Source: Thiotrichaceae bacterium (GTDB lineage Bacteria; Pseudomonadota; Gammaproteobacteria; SZUA-229). From it: DNA of 12,935 nucleotides. The stretch covers positions 15,717 to 28,651 of the forward strand of contig NVWZ01000019.1 in assembly GCA_002746365.1 (NCBI GenBank). Direction: 5' to 3'. The notes under the pieces are model-generated. The model was not told the DNA's origin. It worked only from the letters and a program-made list of their open reading frames with translations, and did not search any database. Below are positions 6,901 through 12,935 of this stretch, piece after piece. The translations under genes and the position numbers were made by a program. Numbering within the stretch: the stretch's first letter is position 1; every line of letters begins with the position of its first letter.

Positions 6901-8985
6901 ATTATCAGGGTAATAAGTGATGATATATACATCATTTGCGTCTGTACGTGGCCCATCTATTTGAGACAATTGATTATACGGGCCAGTGTATTGAAAAGTT
7001 GAGGTACGTGAAACAGCGGTTCCATCTGGTTTGAAGCCGTCTATTGATATACCGGTATTATTGCCAAAGTCATCATATAGATATGTGGTTACTTTGTTGC
7101 TGCCTGCATAGACAGAGGTTTCGGTTATTGTAGCTATTTTGCTGTGATAGCGTGGGTCGTATGTATAATTTAACTGGCGCTGTTCGGCTGTGCCGGTTGC
7201 TTCAATTACTATGCCGGGGTTGCCTTTATTATCGTAATTACTGTAGTCGGTTCGTAAACCTTTATCTTCTACATATTCTAAATAGCCGGTATCTGCATTG
7301 TGTTCAAATTTGACTGCATTGTGACCTGTTATTTCTGCCACAATAGGGTGACCTTCACCACCTGTGTGCGTTTTAAATGTTGAAACAATATCAACACCAG
7401 ACCCGCCTGCTAGTCCAGATGTGCGTTTAGTTGTTATTATTCGTGAGCCGTTATTCGAGATATCCTGATAATCTAATTCGACTCGGTCTTTAACCTGATC
7501 TGCTCCATGTGCACTTAATGTCACACGACCCTCTGCATCATATGTCCAGGTGGCATAACGCTGCGCTGTTTCATCTGTTATACCGGTTAATAACTGCACA
7601 TTAGATGCGTATTCATAATGAAATTGACGTTGTGTCCCATCTGGCATATTAATTGATGCCAGGGTGTTCTCAACTGCATTATAGTTAAATATCCAAACAC
7701 GATTATCGTGATCCGTTATGGTCTTTATTCTTTTATACTGGTTTGTATCACCGTAATTTTCATAACCAAATGTCAGGCTTTCACCTGTTTGGTTGAAAAC
7801 TTGGACAAGAAGGTCTGTGCCAGCATCATATGTTAAAGATTGAACATGTCCCTGTGCAGACGTAATTGATAGTAACTTGCCGGTGTTTGAGTATTCTTCT
7901 GTTTCATCATTAGCTGTATGCAATCGGTAGATTGCGGATGTACCGGTGCCACTTATATCCAGTGTTTCCCCCGTTTTTGAGCGATTTTCTATTCCAAAAA
8001 AATTTGAAAAAACTATGACTCGACCATTGGGTCGTGTAAACCTTAAAAAACTATCAACGGGAGCCGAACCATAAGCTGGTGGACGGCCGGCTATTGCATC
8101 GTAAATGTCTAATATCATTTTAACTTGACCGTCAGGTTCATCTAAAATGTAACATTGACTTATTGCACCGAATGACGATATTGGCGTTTGCCGGAGCTCA
8201 GCAACAGATGTCGGAATCCATGAATAATGATAATACCGCTTTTTATTTGCCCAGCCAGAAACACAGGCCTGTTCTACTGATGAATAAGTGATAGGAACTG
8301 AAGGTTCTGTTGGTGCATATATCGCACCATAACTTGTAATTTCGCCACCAAAAAATGAAGGAGATTCCGGGTCTACTACAGGGTCGGTACCAAAAGCAGC
8401 ACCATTAAAATCAATACGTGGACCATTTGGGTATGAACTGAATGATAGCGTACGGGTAAAAGAATGCCGCCATTTTTCAAGACGATTGCTATTGTAATAA
8501 AGGTCAAATGTAATCGGGTGCGGCGAATCTATTTCTATTAGCTGTTCTTTTTGGTGTTTGTTTCCGGTAACCGGGTCTACCGGGTTACCAACGCACATGT
8601 TTGGGACGTTAGGGTTCGTTGGAATGGCTAAACTAAAAGCCTCCAAACCTAAAAACAGATAAGACAAAGGTGTTGAATTACAATCAGAACCCATAGAACA
8701 AGTGCCGCAAACACCACCATATTGCGGACAATCACCCATCCCTACAATTTCACAATATTCTATTCCCCAGTCATTCGCCTTAGATTCACAAATTTCACTT
8801 AAACTATTGAAATACCCCGTTCCGTTATTCCAATTTGACCCATCAGTCCAAAAAACACCTGCTTGGATGGAGTTTGTATAAATTAAAGATATAAAGACTA
8901 TTACATTCAATACCTGCCGACACATTCTGAGCAGTTGTTTAGGCATGAAGTTAATAAGAAATAGCTTATAGATATGATTTCGCAT
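3985..8985 (-). CDS. Secreted RHS/YD-repeat protein with embedded TSP3 and dockerin-like calcium modules
   Basis: The protein has about 1666 residues. I chose ATG 8985 because AAGGAG (8994-8999) lies 8 nt upstream; an in-frame ATG at 9075 and another at 9006 lack such a site. The N-terminus has a long basic region, a hydrophobic stretch (VLNVIVFISLIY) and a likely cleavage after SIQA. A Cys-rich segment (CPQYGGVCGTC) follows, then NPVDPVTGNKHQKE, typical of the N-terminal domain of large RHS proteins. Many YD repeats (for example YDYDLAGQVQQV, YTYDALNRLISI) form the shell. At about 5100-4700 come three DxDxDGxSDxxE thrombospondin-3-type loops and two dockerin-like EF-hand repeats (DINLDGEFNLGD, DINQDDVLNVQD). 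The core then resumes with FIHNDHLGTP and ends in the DPIGLLGG...DPTGE motif, near 4370-4273. A 95-residue tip follows, with a hydrophobic first third and a polar helical remainder. No toxin fold is recognised in it. The gene runs away from pilA. Confidence 0.88.
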   Translation of the reverse strand: MRNHIYKLFLINFMPKQLLRMCRQVLNVIVFISLIYTNSIQAGVFWTDGSNWNNGTGYFNSLSEICESKANDWGIEYCEIVGMGDCPQYGGVCGTCSMGSDCNSTPLSYLFLGLEAFSLAIPTNPNVPNMCVGNPVDPVTGNKHQKEQLIEIDSPHPITFDLYYNSNRLEKWRHSFTRTLSFSSYPNGPRIDFNGAAFGTDPVVDPESPSFFGGEITSYGAIYAPTEPSVPITYSSVEQACVSGWANKKRYYHYSWIPTSVAELRQTPISSFGAISQCYILDEPDGQVKMILDIYDAIAGRPPAYGSAPVDSFLRFTRPNGRVIVFSNFFGIENRSKTGETLDISGTGTSAIYRLHTANDETEEYSNTGKLLSITSAQGHVQSLTYDAGTDLLVQVFNQTGESLTFGYENYGDTNQYKRIKTITDHDNRVWIFNYNAVENTLASINMPDGTQRQFHYEYASNVQLLTGITDETAQRYATWTYDAEGRVTLSAHGADQVKDRVELDYQDISNNGSRIITTKRTSGLAGGSGVDIVSTFKTHTGGEGHPIVAEITGHNAVKFEHNADTGYLEYVEDKGLRTDYSNYDNKGNPGIVIEATGTAEQRQLNYTYDPRYHSKIATITETSVYAGSNKVTTYLYDDFGNNTGISIDGFKPDGTAVSRTSTFQYTGPYNQLSQIDGPRTDANDVYIITYYPDNATEGNNRARMKNVFAALNITLYSNITYTATGKIKTYLDGNNVQVTLDYYYGNDRLKSQEQLDLNTGEKRFAEWTYLATGEVKTITTGFDISDKTILTLNYDDARRLTSITDGLGNYIEYILDSEGNVEQENIRDTGGFLKKQLTQTFDDYNRLQLRTQVNEQYTETWSPNGTLDKTLDGKGITTDYDYDTLKRLTTITQDESGSSPQTANALTVLNYDVQDNLNYVKNPVNGETIYSYDDLGNQLSRTSDDTGLTSYSHDNAGNLISMIDAKGEVIYYTYDALNRLISITTSNAEDDYQFEYDGCKNGVGRLCKVSGNNSTQYYQYDAFGNITRQQALQYAYDTANRLDTITYPSGGVVDYDYDLAGQVQQVSLARNGSTTPLAINITYEPFGDVNNMLYGNGLTLNQSKDAAYRPLTQNILSVFELSYVDYDENGNLKQRDDAVANASSLFTYDEHNRLNTATGGFGTRSYSYDTNANRISLTEESNTTKNAYEPQSNRLTMRGLEGVTLDNNGNTLSIGARNYSYTKHNRLFEVFDNGVLKATYQYNGLGQRISKTLADGSGKYFIYDTDGKLMAETDINGNILFEYTYLNGQLLAKYSPDTDIDGISNYEEGKQSTNPITPDQDGDGLSDLDEMFIHGTSVSNNDSDGDGISDSEELAFNSDPLDGNANYGDINLDGEFNLGDYVVLMQFVLGTRSPNPTEQEQADINQDDVLNVQDLLLMQRVLLGLQVSWFDISAEGLSEMFAQLYQSIIPIAHAANGDGDIYFIHNDHLGTPVKMTNELGFVVWSAVYDPFGKATVNEDVDGDSVSVGMNVRFPGQYYDQESGLHYNYFRTYDPNLGRYITSDPIGLLGGINTYTYVYNNPLYYIDPTGEIPFLPYLAYVTYAVTAYAIYDIASSVIDNMELRLSLNDDISKLENPHAEIGDLMGRQRQNITDISKISQKGSDLLTGIDRSQSMKNLTDLARQCR

Positions 8986-8993
8986 TAGTAACA

Positions 8994-8999
8994 CTCCTT
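8994..8999 (-). promoter_or_regulatory. Ribosome binding site deciding the RHS start
   Basis: AAGGAG on the minus strand lies 8 nt before ATG 8985, the only in-frame candidate start with a clear site. The upstream region 9000-9130 is AT-rich, but I see no convincing promoter hexamers for the RHS gene. Confidence 0.7.
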
Positions 9000-9265
9000 G
9001 TCGCATTGAAACTTTTTGAAAAATAAAAATAGATCTGGTTATTAAAAAGTGGTATTGACTACACCGATATAACATTTTGTTGATAACAGTAACTGATATG
9101 CTAAATAACTACAATAACCCTCATTATTTTAGAGTCAATATCGATTTCGTATTGCCAATATATACGCAGGATAAACAAAGTTGTCGAAAACTAACAGGCC
9201 ATTGTTCTGGCTAAAGATGCATGTTGATAACAGCCTGCGAAAAACTCATACATGTGTTACAAAAT

Positions 9266-9280
9266 TGTCACACTCTGACA
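9266..9280. promoter_or_regulatory. Candidate PilR upstream activating site
   Basis: TGTCA-cactc-TGACA is a 5-bp inverted repeat with a 5-bp spacer, centred about 120 bp before the expected pilA start point. TGTC motifs are reported in PilR sites of Pseudomonas pilA, and sigma-54 activators bind at such distances. Assignment to PilR is inference. It could also affect the divergent RHS gene. Confidence 0.45.
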
Positions 9281-9325
9281 CTTTTAGCCTCGCTCCTTAA
9301 CAATAAACAATACCAAAATAATGGA

Positions 9326-9338
9326 TAAGCTATTGATT
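9326..9338 (-). promoter_or_regulatory. IHF-like site between activator site and sigma-54 promoter
   Basis: The minus strand reads AATCAATAGCTTA, matching every fixed position of the IHF consensus WATCAANNNNTTR. It lies between the candidate activator site and the -24/-12 promoter, in an AT-rich stretch, where DNA bending would bring PilR to RNA polymerase. Confidence 0.5.
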
Positions 9339-9367
9339 TAAAATAATTTAATAAAATTTATAGAAAT

Positions 9368-9384
9368 TGGCACAGTCTCTGCTA
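9368..9384 (+). promoter_or_regulatory. Sigma-54 (-24/-12) promoter of pilA
   Basis: TTGGCAC is followed by TGCTA with the invariant GG (9369-9370) and GC (9381-9382) separated by exactly 10 bp, as sigma-54 requires. Transcription should begin near 9394, leaving a leader of about 68 nt before the pilA start. The presence of pilR in the same window fits this promoter type. Confidence 0.85.
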
Positions 9385-9451
9385 TACCTATTACAGTCTT
9401 AGCGTAAAGACACAAATACATAAAAGCAATAACCACTTATTCACTTATCTC

Positions 9452-9455
9452 GGAG
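9452..9455 (+). promoter_or_regulatory. pilA ribosome binding site
   Basis: GGAG lies 6 nt before the pilA ATG, standard spacing for a highly translated pilin. Confidence 0.65.
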
Positions 9456-9461
9456 ATTTCC

Positions 9462-9911
9462 ATGAAAAAGATTCAACAAGGTTTTACATTAATCGAATTA
9501 ATGATTGTAATCGCGATTATTGGTATTCTGGCTTCTGTCGCACTGCCAGCTTATTCAAACTACACTAATAAAGCAGCGTTCTCAGAAATTATTCTGGCAA
9601 CTTCAAGCTTAAAAGCTGATGTCGAAATTTGCTCGCAACGTGGTGACGCTACCCAAGCAAACTATGTTACACGCTGTATTGGCACTGGTGGTTTTGGCGT
9701 TAATGATGTGGCAGTAGGTACTGGTCGTTTAACTAGCGCCCTTGTTACATCTCCTGGAGCAGCTCAAATACAAATTCGAGCTACAGGTGATGCAAACTTT
9801 ACACCAGTAAGTCCAACATACAACACTATTGGAACACGTGCTGCAAATGGTCAAGTTTTATGGGATGATGTAACTACACCAGGCACATGTTTAGCTGCTA
9901 ACCTTTGTTAA
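9462..9911 (+). CDS. pilA: Major type IVa pilin PilA
   Basis: This 149-residue prepilin has a short basic leader MKKIQQG and the conserved N-terminus [24 protein letters not shown]. The prepilin peptidase (PilD) should cut between G7 and F8 and methylate F8. E12 is the invariant Glu+5 needed for assembly. The hydrophobic helix is the filament core. The globular domain has four cysteines: C57 and C72 (alpha-beta loop) and C143 and C149 (C-terminal D-region), so two disulfides are likely. The rest of the head is variable, as in other pilins. It subunit-builds the pilus fibre used for twitching, adhesion and DNA uptake. It is preceded by a sigma-54 promoter, followed by a strong terminator, and paired with convergent tfpZ. 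The gene is monocistronic. Confidence 0.95.
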   Translation: MKKIQQGFTLIELMIVIAIIGILASVALPAYSNYTNKAAFSEIILATSSLKADVEICSQRGDATQANYVTRCIGTGGFGVNDVAVGTGRLTSALVTSPGAAQIQIRATGDANFTPVSPTYNTIGTRAANGQVLWDDVTTPGTCLAANLC

Positions 9912-9931
9912 TCTAATACAAGGTATCTCAT

Positions 9932-9959
9932 AAGGGCAGAGTTTACTCTGCCCTTTTTT
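9932..9959 (+). terminator. Rho-independent terminator after pilA
   Basis: An 11-bp stem aagggcagagt/actctgccctt with a 2-nt loop runs into a T-run ending at 9959. It lies 20 bp after the pilA stop. On the opposite strand no T-run follows, so it serves pilA rather than tfpZ. Confidence 0.9.
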
Positions 9960-9985
9960 ATCGTCTAAAAAAATATTATTACTAT

Positions 9986-10699
9986 TTAAGGTCGTATCTT
10001 TATTTCGACCAGATCCACTTTTGAATCCAGGTACACAAGCAAGTTTCTATTTTTCGCCTTACCCAAAAAAACATGATACTCAGTTTTAACTAAATCTTGT
10101 TTAAAATAGGTTGTTAACAAATCTTCTGATAGCTGCTGCGATAATACCTCATCCACATTTTCTTTAACTGATTGATATAAATGCACCTGAGCATAAGGTG
10201 GAATTTTTTGCTCATTTAGCTTCTGAATTTCTTCCAGTTGCTCAACCGAATGATCTGTTACAGCAATAATAATTAAAGGTTTTTCATTACTATACGTTGC
10301 AACGTCTTTTAAACTTAAGCCCTGTTTCCTATAATAATCTTCAGTCACCGTATAAAAAATATCATCCCACATAACCAGTGCCACCGGGCGTTCTGCATAG
10401 ACTTGCATCCCCCCCCAAATTAAGGCACTGATTTGCACAATTGCGATTAGTGATAAATCAAATACAATTTCTTTTTTTGTTTTCAAGTGGTTAAAAATTA
10501 TTAAGGTCAGGCTTGGCCCTAATATCAGGTCTACTGCTGCCATCAGCATGATTCCATTCCAGCCGCCTTCAGCTTCAAAAAATACGCCGGGATACCACTC
10601 AACCAGTATCAAGTACAAAATGCCAAGAAATATTACGGCACTGATGCCTAAATGTATTGCTGATGCTTTTAATTTTGTTTTTATCAGGTCTCTTGTCAT
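9986..10699 (-). CDS. tfpZ: TfpX/TfpZ-family type IV pilin accessory protein
   Basis: This 237-residue inner-membrane protein has three hydrophobic segments, at about residues 15-35, 47-70 and 78-98. The family signature is clear: KASAIHLGISA at the N-terminus, WYPGVFFEAEGGW after the first helix, AVDLILGPSLTLIIF in the second, then AERPVALVMWDD leading into a soluble C-terminal domain. In Pseudomonas each pilin allele type carries its own accessory gene next to pilA, and TfpZ affects surface piliation of its cognate pilin. Here the gene is convergent with pilA, not in the same transcript. The ATG at 10699 has only a weak GAG upstream. The exact subtype (TfpX, TfpZ) is less certain than the family. 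Confidence 0.82.
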   Translation of the reverse strand: MTRDLIKTKLKASAIHLGISAVIFLGILYLILVEWYPGVFFEAEGGWNGIMLMAAVDLILGPSLTLIIFNHLKTKKEIVFDLSLIAIVQISALIWGGMQVYAERPVALVMWDDIFYTVTEDYYRKQGLSLKDVATYSNEKPLIIIAVTDHSVEQLEEIQKLNEQKIPPYAQVHLYQSVKENVDEVLSQQLSEDLLTTYFKQDLVKTEYHVFLGKAKNRNLLVYLDSKVDLVEIKIRP

Positions 10700-11003
10700 A
10701 GTTAATACTCAATTATTCTGTTTACTATTGTTGTTTTGGGATCAGGTGTGTCGCATTTGACTATACAATCTGGCTATTTAGCTACACAATTAGTTGTAAT
10801 ATATACGTACTGGCATCGCGGTTTACAGAACCGCTCCTACGGTTTTTTGGGATAATTGCATGGCATTTTAATTTGCTCAGCTACAAACCAGATAACACCC
10901 ATTTCAGGCATTTTCCATGAAATTCGTCTATCATAAGTGAAGAATTCTACAATTAATAACAACAAGCCTCAAATAAAATAATAAAAGAAAACCGGGACAC
11001 TCC
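10700..11003. other. Divergent intergenic region tfpZ-pilB
   Basis: No gene is seen. The region should hold promoters for tfpZ (minus) and pilB (plus). A loose TATAGT-like hexamer for tfpZ occurs on the minus strand near 10760, without a good -35 partner. I see no strong pilB promoter and no sigma-54 GG-N10-GC pair. A REP element sits at 10811-10840. Confidence 0.5.
10811..10840 (-). repeat. REP element with GTAG head
   Basis: On the minus strand the unit begins GTAGGA, continues with a 6-bp stem GCGGTT/AACCGC around a 5-nt loop, and ends GATGCCA. The GTAG tetranucleotide next to an imperfect palindrome is the hallmark of REPs recognised by RAYT transposases, and this one is very like Pseudomonas REPs. 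On the plus strand the same bases overlap a short stem (aaccg/cggtt, 10829-10844) followed by Ts, so it might also stop transcription weakly. Confidence 0.75.
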
Positions 11004-12710
11004 ATGGCGGCAGAAATAAAATTAAACGGGCTACCTCGCAAGCTTGTTAAAGACGGCTTATTAGATGAAGAGGCAGCAATGAATGCCCTTAAGGCTTCCC
11101 TCAAGGAAAAAATCTCATTTACTAACTATTTAGTCAGCAATAATTTACTTTCTGCAACAAAAATAGCCATGGAAGCTTCAAAGGAATTCGGTCTGCCGGT
11201 ATTTGATCTCGATGCAATCGATCCGGAAGCCATTCCACGTGACGTGGTAGACGATAAGCTCATTCAGAAACATCACGCACTGCCTTTGTTTAAACGCGGC
11301 AACCGTCTTTATATCGGTATTTCTGACCCAACCAATCTTGCTGCCATTGATGACATCAAATTTCAAGTAGGTGTCAATACGGAAGCGGTACTGGTTGAAG
11401 AAAATAAATTAGCAACCATGGTCGAAAAACTGCTGGAAGAGCAGGAAGACGCTATGGATGGCATGATGGATGAAGATTTGGATGAGCTAGATTTTGAAGA
11501 TCCAGAGGCAAATCAAGCGGATGATGATGCTGATTCAGGCGTGGACGACACACCGGTGGTGCGATTTGTTAATAAAATATTACTGGATGCCATCAAAAAA
11601 GGCGCTTCAGATATTCATTTTGAACCTTACGAAAAAATTTATCGGGTTCGTTTACGTATCGATGGCGTGTTAAGAGAAGTAGCAAGACCGCCAGTGGCAA
11701 TGAGCCCTAGATTATGTGCCCGTATTAAAGTTATGTCACGTATGGATACTGCTGAAAAACGTGTCCCGCAAGATGGTCGCATTAAATTAAAAATATCTAA
11801 ATCAAAAGCCATTGATTTTCGTGTAAACACCTGCCCGACTCTTTTTGGAGAAAAAATTGTATTACGTATTTTAGACCCATCAAGCGCATCACTGGGTATT
11901 GATGCTCTTGGCTACGAACCCGATCAAAAAGAACTGTATCTTAATGCATTGGCTAATCCGTATGGCATGATCCTGGTTACCGGTCCGACTGGTAGTGGTA
12001 AAACTGTCTCATTATATACAGGTTTGAATATTCTAAATACGGTTGATACGAATATCTCAACCGCCGAAGATCCCGTTGAGATTAATCTCGAGGGTATCAA
12101 TCAGGTTAATGTTAACGATAAAGTAGGTCTAAATTTTGAAGCAGCATTACGCGCTTTTTTGCGACAAGATCCCGATATTATCATGGTTGGTGAGATTCGT
12201 GATCTACAGACTGCCGAAATTGCCATCAAGGCCGCACAGACGGGCCATATGGTGATGTCAACCTTGCATACCAACGATGCACCGCTAACACTCGCTCGAC
12301 TGGTCAATATGGGCGTGCCCCCATTTAATATTTCAACGGCTGTGTCATTAATTATCGCACAGCGACTGGCGCGCCGATTATGTGGTCATTGCAAAGAAAA
12401 GGTTGATATTCCGCGACCCGCACTGGAACAAGAAGGGTTTACTGCTGAGCAAATCGAGTCCAATCCAGAATTATTCAAAGCCGTTGGTTGCGACCAATGT
12501 AGCGATGGCTATAAAGGTCGTGTTGGTATTTATCAGGTTATGCCTATTTCAGATGAAATTGGTCGTATCATCATGAATAACGGCACCGCCATCGATGTGG
12601 CCGATCAAGCTAAAAAGGATGGAATAGCCAACCTTAGGGAGTCTGCAATCAAAAAAGTTGTTGCTGGTTTGACCAGTCTCGAAGAAATTAATCGAGTAAC
12701 AAAAGATTAA
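11004..12710 (+). CDS. pilB: Type IV pilus extension ATPase PilB
   Basis: This 568-residue cytoplasmic ATPase belongs to the type II/IV secretion GspE/PilB family and has the full family length. An N-terminal domain (about 1-145) is followed by a very acidic linker (145-182). The core holds Walker A GPTGSGKT (327-334), an Asp-box region around 352-361, Walker B RQDPDIIMVGE with catalytic E397, and the His box with H415 and H422. Four cysteines, C460/C463 and C496/C499, form the tetracysteine zinc site that separates PilB from the retraction ATPases PilT/PilU. PilB hexamers power pilin addition at the PilC platform. Start ATG 11004 has only a weak GGGA upstream. pilC follows after 40 bp, so the two are probably cotranscribed with pilD beyond the window. 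Confidence 0.96.
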   Translation: MAAEIKLNGLPRKLVKDGLLDEEAAMNALKASLKEKISFTNYLVSNNLLSATKIAMEASKEFGLPVFDLDAIDPEAIPRDVVDDKLIQKHHALPLFKRGNRLYIGISDPTNLAAIDDIKFQVGVNTEAVLVEENKLATMVEKLLEEQEDAMDGMMDEDLDELDFEDPEANQADDDADSGVDDTPVVRFVNKILLDAIKKGASDIHFEPYEKIYRVRLRIDGVLREVARPPVAMSPRLCARIKVMSRMDTAEKRVPQDGRIKLKISKSKAIDFRVNTCPTLFGEKIVLRILDPSSASLGIDALGYEPDQKELYLNALANPYGMILVTGPTGSGKTVSLYTGLNILNTVDTNISTAEDPVEINLEGINQVNVNDKVGLNFEAALRAFLRQDPDIIMVGEIRDLQTAEIAIKAAQTGHMVMSTLHTNDAPLTLARLVNMGVPPFNISTAVSLIIAQRLARRLCGHCKEKVDIPRPALEQEGFTAEQIESNPELFKAVGCDQCSDGYKGRVGIYQVMPISDEIGRIIMNNGTAIDVADQAKKDGIANLRESAIKKVVAGLTSLEEINRVTKD

Positions 12711-12750
12711 TCTGTAAAACTCATAAGAAAAAACTATCGGAACATTTAGC

Positions 12751-12935
12751 ATGGCAAAGGCAAAAAAAATAAAAAAGTTCACCTACAACTACGAATGTAC
12801 TAACAACAAGGGTGGCGTTATAAAAGGTTCTATGACTGCGGTCAGTGTCGATGTAGTCAAAGCTGAATTACGCAAACAGGGACTAACGCCAAAAAAAGGC
12901 AAAATTAAGAAACAAAGCAGCGGTTTATTTTCACC
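12751..12935 (+). CDS. pilC: Type IV pilus inner-membrane platform protein PilC, 5' part
   Basis: The frame from ATG 12751 runs off the end of the window after 61 codons. It reads MAKAKKIKKFTYNYECTNNK and continues with G-V-I-K-G, VKAELRKQGLTPKK and a basic stretch ending near LFS. This is the typical PilC/GspF N-terminus, an E-G-x-D-like start followed by the (V)KAxLRKQG signature ahead of the first cytoplasmic helical domain. PilC is the polytopic membrane platform that couples PilB and PilT rotation to pilin insertion and removal. The position directly after pilB is canonical. The ribosome site is weak (GGAA about 10 nt upstream). Confidence 0.9.
   Translation, partial: MAKAKKIKKFTYNYECTNNKGGVIKGSMTAVSVDVVKAELRKQGLTPKKGKIKKQSSGLFS

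Noticed and set aside
5100..8500. Repetitive DNA that could suggest a CRISPR array or tandem repeat
   Set aside because: The repetition is at the protein level (degenerate YD motifs) with no identical spaced DNA repeats.
8986..9075. RHS start at 9075 or 9006
   Set aside because: Neither has a Shine-Dalgarno, and 8985 has AAGGAG at 8 nt and gives a plausible signal peptide.
11178..12782. Minus-strand and alternate-frame open frames across pilB
   Set aside because: They are shadows of pilB, whose ATPase motifs fix the coding frame.

Overview
The window is a type IV pilus locus from a gammaproteobacterium, interrupted by an accessory island. The assignment rests on the order pilR - pilA - tfpZ - pilB - pilC, on a sigma-54 pilin promoter, and on typical gammaproteobacterial REP/RAYT repeats. 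Base composition is moderately AT-rich. I cannot name the genus.

Layout. (1) 1-747: 3' part of pilR, the sigma-54-dependent activator of pilin transcription. (2) 748-2377: a repeat-rich mobile region. It holds one intact REP-associated tyrosine transposase (RAYT, minus strand), a 24-codon remnant of a second RAYT on the plus strand, and several inverted repeats, including a 123-bp element with 18-bp terminal inverted repeats around two inverted REP-like hairpins. (3) 2378-8985, all minus strand: a secreted RHS/YD-repeat protein of about 1666 residues with thrombospondin-type-3 and dockerin-like calcium-binding modules inside it, a small membrane-anchored protein that overlaps its stop codon by 4 bp, and a lipoprotein of unknown function. 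(4) 8986-9461: divergent intergenic region with a textbook pilA control region: inverted TGTCA/TGACA motif, IHF-like site, then a -24/-12 sigma-54 promoter. (5) 9462-12935: pilA, a rho-independent terminator, convergent tfpZ (pilin accessory protein), a REP element with the GTAG head, pilB (extension ATPase) and the start of pilC (inner-membrane platform).

How the genes work together. PilR, activated by a sensor kinase expected upstream, should switch on pilA through the sigma-54 promoter. TfpZ is a pilin-specific accessory protein, PilB powers pilus extension, and PilC is the platform it acts on. The RHS island is oriented away from pilA and separates pilR from its target. It looks like an acquired cell-surface or secreted module, either a polymorphic-toxin-like unit with a candidate immunity partner or a calcium-dependent adhesin.

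The most novel parts are the RHS/overlapping-gene/lipoprotein trio and the mosaic of REP, MITE-like and RAYT remnants. Function of the trio is inference only.
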